Part shown: positions 26,338-35,979 of the stretch, piece after piece
Layout: every line of letters begins with the position of its first letter
Position numbering within the stretch: position 1 is the first letter of the stretch
From: Kitasatospora sp. NBC_00240
Lineage (GTDB): Bacteria; Actinomycetota; Actinomycetes; Streptomycetales; Streptomycetaceae
Assembly: GCF_026342405.1 (NCBI RefSeq)
Contig: NZ_JAPEMU010000001.1
Coordinates: 434,001 to 498,000 of the forward strand
Length of the DNA: 64,000 bases
Direction: 5' to 3'
Made by a program: the position numbers and the translations under genes
Notes under the pieces: generated by a model
Told to the model about the DNA's origin: nothing
Database searches by the model: none
The model's input: the letters and a program-made list of their open reading frames with translations, nothing else

Positions 26338-26510
26338 TGCCCGGAATTTCCTGTTCTGTCGGCTATATTGCGCTTTGATCGCATATCGTCCCTCATAGTC
26401 TCACTTGCGGTACACCGGACCGCAGCTGGACACCGAACCGTCAGCAGGAGCGAGCGACCGGGGCCACGGACGAGGTGCGGCCCTCGGTCGGGAAACGCGG
26501 TGAGAGAGCC
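26338..26510. promoter_or_regulatory. AT-rich divergent promoter region of the branched-chain-type ABC locus
   Basis: This is one of the few AT-rich stretches in the window. TATATT at 26364-26369 is a good -10 for the rightward lipoprotein gene; a matching -35 is not clear. It also must serve the leftward operon starting at 26337. No clear palindromic operator is visible. Confidence 0.4.
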
Positions 26511-27143
26511 ATGGCCAGCACACACACCGACCAGTACCGCGAGACCGGATCGGGCCGGCCGCACCGGCCCGGCGCAGCGCCGGCGCCCAACCGGCCGCAC
26601 CGGCGGGCAACCACCGTCCGGCTGACGGGCACCCTGCTGGCCGTCCTCGTCGTGGCGGCCTGCGGCAGCAGCGGCGGCAGCAGCACGTCCAGCGGTTCCC
26701 CGTCGGCCGCGGCCTCCGCGACGGCCTCCCCCTCGGCGTCCGGCTCCGCGTCCGCCACGGCCGCGGCGAGCGGGACGGCGCCGGCGGACCCGGCCGCCGC
26801 CAAGACCGCCGTGACCACCAACTGGGAGAAGTTCTTCGACCCTGCCACCCCGATCGCCGACAAGGCCGCCCTGCTGCAGGGCGGCGAGCAACTCGCCCCC
26901 GCCCTGCAGGGATTCGCCGGCGACCCCCGGGTCGGCCAGGTCAAGGCCCAGGTGACGGACGTGCAGTTCACCTCGGCCACCGACGCCACCGTCACCTACG
27001 CGCTCTCCCTCCAGGGCACCGTGGTCCAGCCCGACGCCACCGGGCAGGCCGTGCTCGACAACGGCACCTGGAAGGTCTCCCGCTCCACGCTCTGCGGCCT
27101 GGTCCAGCAGAGCGGCGCCACGGCCATCCCCGGGTGCAGTTGA
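26511..27143 (+). CDS. Putative low-complexity lipoprotein
   Basis: A 210-residue exported lipoprotein. The ATG at 26511 follows GAGAGA. A charged N-terminus of about 45 residues precedes the hydrophobic segment and lipobox VVAAC. A Ser/Ala/Thr-rich stretch (about 50-90) leads to a compact domain containing NWEKFFDPATPIADKAALLQ and DNGTWKVSRSTLCGLV, resembling low-molecular-weight antigen/NTF2-like lipoproteins of actinobacteria. It overlaps the binding-protein gene by 10 bp and faces the ABC operon, so a role with that transporter is plausible. Confidence 0.75.
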   Translation: MASTHTDQYRETGSGRPHRPGAAPAPNRPHRRATTVRLTGTLLAVLVVAACGSSGGSSTSSGSPSAAASATASPSASGSASATAAASGTAPADPAAAKTAVTTNWEKFFDPATPIADKAALLQGGEQLAPALQGFAGDPRVGQVKAQVTDVQFTSATDATVTYALSLQGTVVQPDATGQAVLDNGTWKVSRSTLCGLVQQSGATAIPGCS

Positions 27144-28495
27144 CCCGGACGCGCGGACCGGCCGCCCGGCGCCTGCGCCGCGCGGCCGGCCTGGCGGCCC
27201 TGCTGCTGGCGCTGACCGGCTGCGGCAGCCGGCTGCCCGAGAGCGAGTTCACCGACGCCGGCACCCCGGCCGCCACCGGCGGGGTCACCGACACCGGCGT
27301 CACGGCAGGCGAGATCCGGATCGGCATCATCACCTCGCTCACCAGCCCGGTCGGCAGCGAGACCTTCGCGGGCCCGCGCTACGGCGCCCAGGCCTGGTTC
27401 CAGGCCCTCGACGACCGGGGCGGGCTGTCCGGCCGCACCGTGCGGGTGATCACCTGTGACGACGGCGGCAGCGGGATCGGCAACCAGGACTGCGTCCACC
27501 GCCTCGTCGACCGCGAGCAGGTGTTCGCCCTGGTCGCGGGCAGCAGCCTGGACTACGCGGGCGCCCCGTACGTCAACTCCCGGGGCGTGCCGGACATCGG
27601 CGGCCAGCCGATCGGCACCGCCTACGAACGCTGGCCGCACCTCTTCGGGATCTACGGCAGCGGCGCCCCGCGCGACGGGCGCGCCGTCGGCTGGGACGGC
27701 ACGCTGTACCAGGGCACCGAGGTGTACCGGTTCTTCAAGGAGCGACTCGGGGCCCGCAGCGCGGCCGTGGTCTCCTACAACCAGGCCGATTCCGCCCGCT
27801 ACGCACGGCAGCTGGAGCAGGGACTGCGCGCCGAGGGCTACCGGGTGCTGAGCCAGAGCGTGGACCTGGCGCTCCCCGGGTTCCAGGCGGTGGCGGCGGC
27901 GATCAAGGCCGACGGCAGCGAACTGCTCTTCGATGCCATGGACGCCCGCGGCAACTCGGCCCTCTGCCAGGCCCTGGAGCCGGCCGGGGTACGGCTGACG
28001 GCCAAGGTCACCACTGTGCAGAACTGGTCCGAGTCGGTGCGCACCGACTACCGGTCCTCCCCCACCTGTCGCGACGCCCTCTGGGCGACCTCCGCCAGCC
28101 AGAACTACGCGGACACCGGGAAACCCGCCGTCCGGGAGTTCCGCGAAGCCATGGCCCGCTACTTCCCCGACCGCGAACAGAAGCTTTCGGCCTGGGAGTT
28201 GGAGGGCTGGGCGGCGGCCAGGTGGCTGACCGACGCGATGGCGTCCTGCGGTGGCGGGCCGACCCGGGCCTGCGTCGAGCACTTCATGCACCGCTCACAG
28301 CCCTACGACGCCGGCGGCCTGCTGCTGCCCGCCTCCTTCGTCCCGACGCCGCCGCCGACCGGTCTCACCCGCGCCTGCCTGAACGCCGCCCGCTGGCAGG
28401 ACGACGCCGACGGCGGCCGCGGCGGCTGGGTCAGCCAAGTCCCGGACATGTACACCACCTGCTACGACGTTCGGCAACTCCCTTATCAGCCCTGA
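27134..28495 (+). CDS. ABC transporter substrate-binding lipoprotein, LivK type
   Basis: A 453-residue type I periplasmic-binding protein. The GTG at 27134 lies inside the end of the preceding gene. The lipobox is LALTGC. The mature part starts with the family pattern EIRIGIITSLTSPVGSETF and includes GGLSGRTVRVITCDDGGSG. Multiple cysteines (CDDGG, NQDCVH, SPTCRDAL, MASCGGG, TRACVEH) suggest disulfides. It is the presumptive ligand receptor of the divergent permease/ATPase operon at 22119-26337. Confidence 0.87.
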   Translation: MQLTRTRGPAARRLRRAAGLAALLLALTGCGSRLPESEFTDAGTPAATGGVTDTGVTAGEIRIGIITSLTSPVGSETFAGPRYGAQAWFQALDDRGGLSGRTVRVITCDDGGSGIGNQDCVHRLVDREQVFALVAGSSLDYAGAPYVNSRGVPDIGGQPIGTAYERWPHLFGIYGSGAPRDGRAVGWDGTLYQGTEVYRFFKERLGARSAAVVSYNQADSARYARQLEQGLRAEGYRVLSQSVDLALPGFQAVAAAIKADGSELLFDAMDARGNSALCQALEPAGVRLTAKVTTVQNWSESVRTDYRSSPTCRDALWATSASQNYADTGKPAVREFREAMARYFPDREQKLSAWELEGWAAARWLTDAMASCGGGPTRACVEHFMHRSQPYDAGGLLLPASFVPTPPPTGLTRACLNAARWQDDADGGRGGWVSQVPDMYTTCYDVRQLPYQP

Positions 28496-28689
28496 CCGTT
28501 CACCCACCCCCCGACCGGCCCCGGGAGGCCGTGGCCAGGGCGCCGGGCAGTGGGCCCTCGAGTGGAACGGCCGGATCCGACCGGAGCCCGGCCCCCCCGG
28601 ACCGCTACCCTGGTGCCCCGCCAGGGCCCTTGGTCCCGGCGGGCGGCCGAGCGCACGGGCGCGGCCGATCATCCGGACGGACGGGCCTG

Positions 28690-29346
28690 ATGACGATCTC
28701 CACCACGCGGACCGCGGCGCCCTTCGACGCCGTGCTCTCCGACCTCGACGACGTGATCCGGCGCTTCGACTCCACCGAGGTGACCCGGCTGGAGCGAGCG
28801 GCCGGCCTGCCGGTCGGCAGCACGGCCGGATCCGCCTTCGGCCCCGGCCGCGGAGAGCCGCTGGTCCTCGGGCAGCTCACCAGGGACGCCTGGGTCGAGT
28901 CGACCGCGAGCGGCCTCGCCGACCGGGTACCGCCGGACCGCGCCCGGGAGCTGGCCGCCGCGTTCGCCCGGGCGCCGTTCCGGACCGACCCGGAGGTGGT
29001 GGAACTACTGCGCGCCGCACGGGCGCACTGCCCGGTGTGGATCGTCACCAACGGCACCCCGTGGCTGGACCAGGACCTCGCCACCATCGACCTGGACGGC
29101 CTCGCCGACGGGATCGTCAACAGCGCCCGGGTGGGCATCGCCAAACCCGACCCGGGCATCCTCCTGCACGCCGCCGAGCGGGCCGGCGCCGCGCCGGAGC
29201 GCTGCCTCTTCGTCGACGACCGCCTGGCCAACGTCGAGGCCGCCGCGGCCGTCGGCATGACGACGGTGCACTTCCGCACGGCGTCGGACCTCCGCCCGGC
29301 CCTCGCCCCGCTGCTCGCACGGCCGGTTCCGCACCCGCGCCGGTAG
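28690..29346 (+). CDS. HAD-superfamily hydrolase
   Basis: A 218-residue phosphatase-like enzyme. Motif I is SDLDDVI, with the nucleophile and acid Asp pair; motif II is WIVTNGT; motif III Lys is in GIAKPDPGIL and motif IV is CLFVDDRLANVEAA. All four HAD motifs are intact. The cap is helical (type C1). The substrate is unknown; it could be a sugar-phosphate or nucleotide phosphatase. It stands alone. Confidence 0.85.
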   Translation: MTISTTRTAAPFDAVLSDLDDVIRRFDSTEVTRLERAAGLPVGSTAGSAFGPGRGEPLVLGQLTRDAWVESTASGLADRVPPDRARELAAAFARAPFRTDPEVVELLRAARAHCPVWIVTNGTPWLDQDLATIDLDGLADGIVNSARVGIAKPDPGILLHAAERAGAAPERCLFVDDRLANVEAAAAVGMTTVHFRTASDLRPALAPLLARPVPHPRR

Positions 29347-29514
29347 CACCGGCCGCAGCCAGGACTACGGCCGCCGCCACGATCACACAAGGAAATCAGC
29401 CGCGTACGCAGCGTCCCGCCCGCGGCCCTATCCTGAGGGGACGAGACCGACCGGGGCGCCGGGCCCGCCGCGCCGCCCGCCGGAGCCGGTGCCCGAGCGG
29501 ACGGGACGGTGCGC

Positions 29515-31581
29515 ATGGAGGTTCCCTCGCCCCCGGGCGACGGACGGAACGACCGCGGGACGACCGCACCGGCCACCGCGCTCATCGACGCCGACGGCCG
29601 GGTGCAGCTCTGGAGCGACGGCGCCCGGGCCCTGACCGGCTACCCGGCCCACGAGATCGTCGGCCGTGACGCCTCCCTGCTCGGCGATCGGACGGGTCTG
29701 CGGGGCCCGGCGTTCGTCCGCGCGCTGCTCCGGGCCGGCGACGGCCTGCGCAGCGACTGGCTGCGGCACCGCGACGGCACCTGCCGAAGCGTCAGGTGGT
29801 TCCCGGTCGCGGTGCACTCCGCCGCCGGCCCCGGCGTGCTCGCCGTCGCGGCGACCCCGGGACGGGCTGACGGCGCGGCCGGCGGCACGGCCGTCGCGGG
29901 CGACCCGGCCGACCCGGACGGGGTCGGCGATGCGGGTACGGTCCACCGCATGCTACGGTCCGCGCCGATCGGCCTGGCCGTACTGGACACCGACTTGCGC
30001 TTCCGGTTCGTCAACGAGGCGCTCGCCCGCCTGAACGGCCGCCCGGTCGAGGGCCACCTGGGCCGCTCCGTGCTGGAGGTCCTGGACCTGCCCGATCCGC
30101 AGGCCTACGAGCGGGTGCTGCGCCGGGTGGTGGACGAGGGCGAGACCGTCGAGGGGCTGCGGGCCGCCGCGATCCGGCCGGACGGCGAGCCGTACGCCGT
30201 CGTCGGCACGCTGTTCCCGCTCCGGGACGCCGACGGTGCGGTGACCGGCGTCGGCGGCTACGTCCAGCCGCTCGGCGAGGCCGACGGCGAGCTGCTGGAC
30301 ACCGTCCGGGGGCAGCGGCGGCTTGAGCTGCTCGACCGGATCGGCACCCGGCTCGGCCGGGCGCTCGACCCGCGCACGATCGCGGCCGAGCTACGGGCCG
30401 CCTGCGTGCCCGGCTTCGCCGACGACCTGGCCGTGGACCTCCTGGACGGCGCGGCCACGGCCGTCCCGGGCGCCGGCGACCCCCGCGCCGCCCGGGACCG
30501 GGACGCCGGCCCGTTGCGCTGTCACCCGCTGCTCCCGCCGAAGGGCCCCGGCCGGCCGCGTCCCGAGGACGAACTCGCGCCGGCCCGACCGGTACCGGCG
30601 GCGGTCGGCGCCTGCGTCCGGTCCGCCCGGACGGAGCTGTTCGAGACCGGCGCGGCAGCGGCCCGCGGCGGTGAGGGGGCCGGGTACGGGGCCGGGCCGG
30701 GGGCTGCGGCCGGGTACGGGGCCGCCGTCCCGCTGGCCACCATCGGACGCGTCCTCGGGGCCGTCACCTTCCGCCGGTCGGCGCCCTTCGACGCCGAGGA
30801 TCTGCTGCTCGCCCGGGAGATCGCCGCGCGGGCCGCCACCGCGATCGGCAACGCGCTGCTCTACCGCCGCGAACGGCTCGCGGCGCTGGCGCTGCAGCGG
30901 CACCTGCTGCCCGCCGGCCTGCCGTCGGCGGGCTGGTTCCGGGCGGCGTACCGCTACCGCCCCGCCGAGGACGGCACCCTGGTCGGCGGCGACTGGTACG
31001 ACGCGGTGCTCCTCCCCGGCGGTCGGGTCGGGTTCGGCGTCGGGGACGTGATGGGGCACGGCCTCGGGGCCGCGGCGGCCGTCGGCCGCTACCGCTCCTC
31101 GGTGCACGCGCTGCTCTCCCTGGGCCTGCCGCCCGGCCAGTTGCTCACCCGCCTGGACGGCATGTTCGGCCACGACGAGGAACTCCCCGCCACCTGCGTG
31201 TGCCTCGTGCACGACGCCGGCACCGGCCGCTGCCGGCTCGCCCTGGCGGGTCACCCGCCACCACTGCTGGTGACGCCGGACGGGGACGTCCGGGTGCTGC
31301 ACGCCGAGCCCGGACCTCCGCTGGGCATGGGGCTCCAGCAGGTGTACCCGGACACCGAGCACCGCGTGCCGGCCGGCAGCCTGCTGATCTGCTACACCGA
31401 CGGGATGGTCGAGGGCCGCGGCACCGACGAGGACCTCGACCACCGCATCGCGGTGCTCGGCCGCGCGGTCCACGACCCGGGCGCTCCGCTCGACGAGCTG
31501 TGCGAGGCGCTGATGACGGCCCGGCCCGCCGACTCCGGCGACGACGCGACGCTGCTGGTCGCCCGCCTCGGCCGGGTCTGA
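29515..31581 (+). CDS. PAS/GAF-domain SpoIIE-type PP2C phosphatase
   Basis: A 688-residue cytoplasmic signalling phosphatase. Two PAS domains are recognisable (about 15-115 and 145-265; LLRSAPIGLAVLDTDLRFRF starts the second), then a GAF-like domain (about 285-455), then the SpoIIE/PP2C domain (470-688) with the metal-binding GGDWYDAV, GDVMGHG and SGDDATLLVAR motifs. Such proteins dephosphorylate anti-anti-sigma factors in response to sensed ligands. ATG 29515 is used; an in-frame GTG at 29509 is possible. No sigma-factor or antagonist gene is adjacent. Confidence 0.9.
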   Translation: MEVPSPPGDGRNDRGTTAPATALIDADGRVQLWSDGARALTGYPAHEIVGRDASLLGDRTGLRGPAFVRALLRAGDGLRSDWLRHRDGTCRSVRWFPVAVHSAAGPGVLAVAATPGRADGAAGGTAVAGDPADPDGVGDAGTVHRMLRSAPIGLAVLDTDLRFRFVNEALARLNGRPVEGHLGRSVLEVLDLPDPQAYERVLRRVVDEGETVEGLRAAAIRPDGEPYAVVGTLFPLRDADGAVTGVGGYVQPLGEADGELLDTVRGQRRLELLDRIGTRLGRALDPRTIAAELRAACVPGFADDLAVDLLDGAATAVPGAGDPRAARDRDAGPLRCHPLLPPKGPGRPRPEDELAPARPVPAAVGACVRSARTELFETGAAAARGGEGAGYGAGPGAAAGYGAAVPLATIGRVLGAVTFRRSAPFDAEDLLLAREIAARAATAIGNALLYRRERLAALALQRHLLPAGLPSAGWFRAAYRYRPAEDGTLVGGDWYDAVLLPGGRVGFGVGDVMGHGLGAAAAVGRYRSSVHALLSLGLPPGQLLTRLDGMFGHDEELPATCVCLVHDAGTGRCRLALAGHPPPLLVTPDGDVRVLHAEPGPPLGMGLQQVYPDTEHRVPAGSLLICYTDGMVEGRGTDEDLDHRIAVLGRAVHDPGAPLDELCEALMTARPADSGDDATLLVARLGRV

Positions 31582-31815
31582 CCCGGGCGCGCGCCGACTG
31601 CCCCGGGGTGCCGGCCCCGAACGGCGCAGGCAGGTGAAAGTCGCGGACACGGTGTGCGCGTTCCCTGTCGCTACGTTCCGCGCGGTCGCCCGGCGGTAAG
31701 GCTGGCCCGTCAGGGTCGAGGCACCGGCCGCCCCGCACCCGACCGACGCCGAGGTGGAGAACGTGCCCGTGGACCACGTCCCGTCCGGTTCCAGGGCATC
31801 ATCCACGACTTCGTG

Positions 31816-31908
31816 ATGCTCAACGCGCTGCGCGAGACGCACGCCGCCGAGGCCGCCGTCGCACTCGCCGTCCGGACCCTGCGCGCGGCCCTGCACCCGG
31901 GGGCCTGA
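31816..31908 (+). CDS. Very small ORF with coding-like composition (uncertain)
   Basis: A 30-residue frame, MLNALRETHAAEAAVALAVR and so on, predicted as one amphipathic helix. Upstream in the same frame is VRFQGIIHDFV, without a start. GAGGTGGAGAAC followed by GTG near 31763 sits in another frame, so a longer protein would need a frameshift. It may be a remnant or chance. Confidence 0.25.
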   Translation: MLNALRETHAAEAAVALAVRTLRAALHPGA

Positions 31909-31927
31909 CCGGCGCACGGACGGGCAC

Positions 31928-31966
31928 GGCCGGGCTCCGCCACCATCACCGGCGCGGAGCCCGGCC
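31928..31966. terminator. Bidirectional hairpin terminator
   Basis: Perfect 13-bp arms (31928-31940 GGCCGGGCTCCGC and 31954-31966) with a 13-nt loop, located between the plus-strand phosphatase region and the stop of the minus-strand SGNH gene at 31978. Confidence 0.7.
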
Positions 31967-31977
31967 CATCGGTGCGG

Positions 31978-32607
31978 TCAGGACCCCAGGACGAGGTCGG
32001 CCCAGGCGTCGGCCAGCACGCGGTGGCCCAGCGGGGTCGGGTGGACGCCGTCGTCGGCGATCGCCTCGGGACCGCCCGCGGCGCGGGCGGCCTGGTTGAG
32101 CAGGCCGTCGGCGGCGAGCAGCCGGGCGTCGAACTCGGCGGCCAGCCGGCGGACGGCGTGGATCCGGGGGTCCAGATCCTCGCGCCAGGCCCACTGCTGG
32201 GGGATGACCGGGACGACGAACGGCTCGATCAGCACCAGCCGGGTGTCGTAGCGCTCGCGCAGCCCGGTCAGCAGTTGCCGGTAGTCCCTCTCCCAGATCT
32301 CGACCGGGCTCGGCTCGCCCAGGTCGAACTGTCTCCAGGTGTCGTTCACGCCGACCATCACGGAGAGCAGCGCGGGGCGGTGGGCGAGGGTGTCGCGCTC
32401 CCAGCGGGCCCGCAGATCGCGCACGCGATCGCCGGAGACGGCCCGGTTGAGGACGGTCACACCGGGCCGGGCGGCGCGCAGCCGTTCGGCGGCCAGGGCG
32501 GCGTACCCGTCACCGAGGTGGGTGTCCGCGTAGCGGTCGCGGCCGGCGTCGGTGATGCTGTCGCCCTGGAAGAGGACGGTCGCACCGGGTGGCAGGACGA
32601 GGGGCAT
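31978..32607 (-). CDS. SGNH/GDSL-family hydrolase
   Basis: A 209-residue esterase-like enzyme without signal peptide. Block I is FQGDSITDAG (Ser nucleophile), block II contains NRAVSGD, block III is MVGVNDTW and block V is DGVHPTPLGH with the catalytic Asp and His. Members act as lipases, acetyl-esterases or rhamnogalacturonan acetylesterases; the exact substrate is open. The ATG at 32607 follows GAGGAACC. It is monocistronic and ends in a shared hairpin. Confidence 0.9.
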   Translation of the reverse strand: MPLVLPPGATVLFQGDSITDAGRDRYADTHLGDGYAALAAERLRAARPGVTVLNRAVSGDRVRDLRARWERDTLAHRPALLSVMVGVNDTWRQFDLGEPSPVEIWERDYRQLLTGLRERYDTRLVLIEPFVVPVIPQQWAWREDLDPRIHAVRRLAAEFDARLLAADGLLNQAARAAGGPEAIADDGVHPTPLGHRVLADAWADLVLGS

Positions 32608-33031
32608 GGGTTCGGTTCCTCACGGGTGCGGGGGCCGGTGGCCGGCCCGGTCGGTGACGGTGCTGGTGATGGTGACGGCAGGCGTGGGGGCCGGCGCCGA
32701 CGATGACGATGACGATGACGTCCAAGGGACGCTAGCGCGACTGCCGGTACGTCCGACGTCCGGGGCACGGCGATGACGGACCGTCAACGACCGGCGACCC
32801 GGCATCGGGCACCGGGCCGATGCCGGCCGGACGCGCGGCGCGGGGGTGGACCTGGGGGTCCGCGGCGGCCGGCATCCGCCGGACCCCTCTCCCGGCCCGC
32901 GCCCGGTTTCACACTCCGTGTGCGCGGGTACATCGCAGGTCACCGCCCATTTCGGACGGTACGCGACCGGTGCCGCCCTGCCACCTCGACCGAAGTGGCC
33001 CGGCGCCGCAGCTCGTTGAAGGGGCCCGCAC
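32608..33031. other. 424-bp divergent intergenic region with a short tandem repeat
   Basis: It separates the SGNH gene (-) and a membrane-protein gene (+). It contains three tandem CGATGA units at 32701-32718. No open frame here is credible and no clear promoter hexamers are visible. Confidence 0.5.
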
Positions 33032-33757
33032 ATGGCCGACCTGAACTCCCACCACATCCCCCCGGACCGGGGCACACCTGACCTGACACCCGACCAGGAC
33101 CGCCGGACGGTACGCCGGCTGCGCCTCGGTATCGGGGTGATCGGCTCACTGCTGCCGATCGTCCTGCCGATCGGCAACAGCATCACCTCCGCCCGGGTCG
33201 CCCTGCTGGCGTCGATGAGCGCCTCGTACTACACGCACATGCGCAACATCTTCGTCGGCGGCCTCTGCGCCATCGGCGTCTTCCTCATCTGCTACCGCTA
33301 CGACCGGCGGGAGGACCGCCTCAGCACGGTGGCCGGCGTCTTCGCCGTGCTCGTCGCGCTGTTCCCGACCGAACCGCCGCGGTCACTGGTCCCCGACCCG
33401 AGCCGGGTCCAGGTGGTCGTCGGCGTCCTCCATCTGTGCTTCGCGGCCGCCCTGTTCGGCGTCCTGGCGTTCTTCTGCCTGCGGCTGTTCACCGACTCCC
33501 GACCGGAATCCGGGCCGCGGCCCGGCCGGGACCGGGTCTACCTCGTCAGCGGCTGGGTGATCGTCGCCTGCATCGCGACGATCGCCGTCTCGGAGGTCCT
33601 CCACCTCGCCTGGGACTCCCCCCTGACGCTGCCGTACCTGGGCGAGTCGGTGGCGGTGCTCGCCTTCGGCCTGGCCTGGCTGGTCAAGAGCGAGGCCGCC
33701 GCCGGGCTCGCACCCCGGACACCGCCCCGCGCGACGGCGGTCGGGCTGAACTCCTGA
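33032..33757 (+). CDS. Integral membrane protein, DUF998-like
   Basis: A 241-residue membrane protein with about six helices (GVIGSLLPIVLPIGN, IFVGGLCAIGVFLICYRY, AGVFAVLVALFP, VGVLHLCFAAALFGVLAFFC, YLVSGWVIVACIATIAV, ESVAVLAFGLAWLV). The arrangement, with SMSASYYTHMRNIFVG and a conserved HLCFA helix, resembles small uncharacterised actinobacterial membrane proteins. The ATG at 33032 follows GAAGGGG. Function is unknown and the neighbours give no clue. Confidence 0.72.
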   Translation: MADLNSHHIPPDRGTPDLTPDQDRRTVRRLRLGIGVIGSLLPIVLPIGNSITSARVALLASMSASYYTHMRNIFVGGLCAIGVFLICYRYDRREDRLSTVAGVFAVLVALFPTEPPRSLVPDPSRVQVVVGVLHLCFAAALFGVLAFFCLRLFTDSRPESGPRPGRDRVYLVSGWVIVACIATIAVSEVLHLAWDSPLTLPYLGESVAVLAFGLAWLVKSEAAAGLAPRTPPRATAVGLNS

Positions 33758-34001
33758 GCCATGCCCGGGCGGCGGCCGCCGCCGGGGTCGGAGCGCGAGG
33801 TGCGACGGAGAGCGAGGTACGGCGGAGCGACGCGGGCCGGAGCGTCCGTGTCGTTCCGCCGCGTCATGACCCCACCGACCTACCGGCTCCGGCGCGGAGG
33901 GCAGCCGGCCCTCGCCGGGATCGACCTGGGTTCCTCCTACCGGAACGGCCCAGGACCGGTACGATCATCACCCCAGGATGTGCGGGTCGGAGGATATGAG
34001 C

Positions 34002-34400
34002 ATGGAGCAGGCGCGAATACGCCTCGGCGGTGTCCATGCGTGGGTGGAGTTGCTGCGGACCGGCGAAGGGAACTGGCGGGTCACCGCCGACTTGTACTCG
34101 TCCCTGACGGCCGACTTCCCCGCCTACCTCGACGACGACGAGGTCGCGGACTTCGCGGCGCGGATGCGCTCCGGTCTACGCGCTCCCACCGGCGCCCGCT
34201 TCTCCGCCAGAGTGACGCCCGGCCGCAACAACCCGCTGACGCTGGACGCGGAACCTGTCGAGGACGGTTTCGCCTTCTTCGTGTTTCTGACTCCCAACGG
34301 TGACGACACCGTGTGTCACCTGCAGATGGAGCTGGATCCCGTCGACGCCGCCGAGCTCGGCGACCTCTTCGCCGCGTTGCAAGGATCGTTGGCGCGCTGA
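34002..34400 (+). CDS. Hypothetical protein
   Basis: A 132-residue soluble protein of unrecognised family. The ATG at 34002 lies 7 nt after a perfect GGAGGA, whereas ATG 33996 is too close to it. The sequence is rich in acidic residues (YLDDDEVADFAARM, MELDPVDAAELGDLF) and predicted mixed alpha/beta. It is convergent with the histidine kinase gene and has no partner gene. Confidence 0.65.
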   Translation: MEQARIRLGGVHAWVELLRTGEGNWRVTADLYSSLTADFPAYLDDDEVADFAARMRSGLRAPTGARFSARVTPGRNNPLTLDAEPVEDGFAFFVFLTPNGDDTVCHLQMELDPVDAAELGDLFAALQGSLAR

Positions 34401-34521
34401 CCGGGGCGGCCACGGGGAAGCCGGTGGCCGCGGCGAATGCGTTCCCCGCGGCCCCGCCCCCGACGATCCCGCATCGTCACCGGCCGGGCCCTGTTCGCGC
34501 CCGGCCGGCCGCGCCGGACCC

Positions 34522-35979
34522 TCAGGGGTGCGACGAGGCTTCCGGCCGATGCCCCGCGCGTGGCAGGCGGGTGCGGAAGGTGGTGCCGTCCGGGGTGTCC
34601 AGGACGGTGAGGGTGCCGCCGTGGATGGTGGCGATGTCGCGGGCGATGGGCAGGCCGAGGCCGGTGCCGCCGTCGTCGCGGCTGCGGGCGTCGTCGAGGC
34701 GGGCGAAACGCTCGAAGATCTTCTCCCGGTCCGCCGGGTCGATCCTCGGCCCGTCGTTGCTGACGTCCAGGACGGCCTCGCCGGTCGGCCCGTCCAGCTC
34801 CAGCGTGACGGTGACGGTGCCGCGGGCGTGGCGCTGCGCGTTGTCGAGGAGGTTCGTCAACAGGCGTCCGAGCCACAGGGCGTTGCCGGTGACGGTGAGG
34901 CCGGGCGCGGTGTGCACGGCGACGGGGTGCGGCCGGGAGCCGTGCGCGTGCACGGCCGTGTGCACCAGCTCGGTGAGGTCGACCTCCCGGTCGGGCAGGT
35001 CGTGGCCGGTGGCGTCGAGGCGGGCCAGCAGCAGCAGGTCGGTGGTGAGGGACTGGAGGCGTTCGGTGTCCTGGAGGGCGCCGGCGACCAGGTCCTCCCG
35101 GACGGCCGGGTCGGGGTGGGTGCGCGCGACCTCCAGCTGGGTGCGCAGGACGGCCAGCGGGCTGCGCAGTTCGTGGGAGGCGTCGGCGATGAAGCGGCGC
35201 TGTCGTGCCCCGGCGGCTTCCAGTCGTTCGAGCATGGCGTTCATGGTGTGGGCCAGGCGGGCGATCTCGTCGTCGCTACGGGGCTCGGGGACCCGCCGGT
35301 CGAGGTCGCGGTCGCCGATGGCGGCGACTTCGGCGCGGATCGCCTCGACCGGGCGCAGGGCCCGGCCGGTGGCGCGCCACGTGAGGACGCCGATGGTGAG
35401 CAACAGGACGCCGCTGAGGGCGGCGAGGGCGGCGGTGGTGAGGTCCTCGGCGGCGTCGGCGGTGCGCAGCGAGGACCCGACGTGGATGGTGACCGGGCCG
35501 GTGGGGGTGTCAGTGGTCACGGTGATGACGCGCTGGTGGTGTTCGTCGCCGAGCGCGTGCAGGTTGAAACTGTTGTGGCCGTCCTCGGTGGTGGGGGCGA
35601 CGGCGGGGCGGCCGGCGAGGTTCTCGCTGGCGGCGACGACCGCGCCGGCGGCGTCGGTGACCTGGATGAAGTCGGCGCCGGGGCCGATCGGGAGCCGCGC
35701 GCCGAGGTGCCCCTCGGCGGCGAGCCGGGAGACGGTGGCGGCCTGGTCGCGCGCGGCCGTCCCCACCGTCCGTTCGAGGTTGACGCGCAGCAGCAGCAGC
35801 ACGGCGGCCGAGGCGCAGAGCAGGACGACCGCGACGCCGGCGCAGGCGGCAAGGGTGGTGCGGGTGCGGACCGAGCGCGGGGCGAGCCGGTCGATCAGCG
35901 CGGCGACCCTGGGGTGCCGGGTGAGCCTGTGCAGTTGGGCCCGGGCCCGGCGGGTGCGGGAGGTGGTCGGGTCAGCCAC
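34522..35979 (-). CDS. Sensor histidine kinase (OmpR-type system)
   Basis: A 485-residue membrane kinase. TM1 (VAVVLLCASAAVLLLL) and TM2 (ALAALSGVLLLTIGVLT) flank an extracytoplasmic sensor of about 130 residues. HAMP follows, then the H box DASHELRSPLAVLRTQ, the N box TNLLDNAQRHA and the G boxes (DGGTGLGLPIA). It overlaps the response-regulator gene by 8 bp. The stimulus is unknown; the divergent PepSY gene suggests an envelope signal. Confidence 0.92.
   Translation of the reverse strand: MADPTTSRTRRARAQLHRLTRHPRVAALIDRLAPRSVRTRTTLAACAGVAVVLLCASAAVLLLLRVNLERTVGTAARDQAATVSRLAAEGHLGARLPIGPGADFIQVTDAAGAVVAASENLAGRPAVAPTTEDGHNSFNLHALGDEHHQRVITVTTDTPTGPVTIHVGSSLRTADAAEDLTTAALAALSGVLLLTIGVLTWRATGRALRPVEAIRAEVAAIGDRDLDRRVPEPRSDDEIARLAHTMNAMLERLEAAGARQRRFIADASHELRSPLAVLRTQLEVARTHPDPAVREDLVAGALQDTERLQSLTTDLLLLARLDATGHDLPDREVDLTELVHTAVHAHGSRPHPVAVHTAPGLTVTGNALWLGRLLTNLLDNAQRHARGTVTVTLELDGPTGEAVLDVSNDGPRIDPADREKIFERFARLDDARSRDDGGTGLGLPIARDIATIHGGTLTVLDTPDGTTFRTRLPRAGHRPEASSHP

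Noticed and set aside
34426..34453. 8-bp stem between the hypothetical at 34002 and the kinase gene
   Set aside because: GGCCGCGG/CCGCGGCC with a 12-nt loop is too short and too common in this GC content to call a terminator with confidence.
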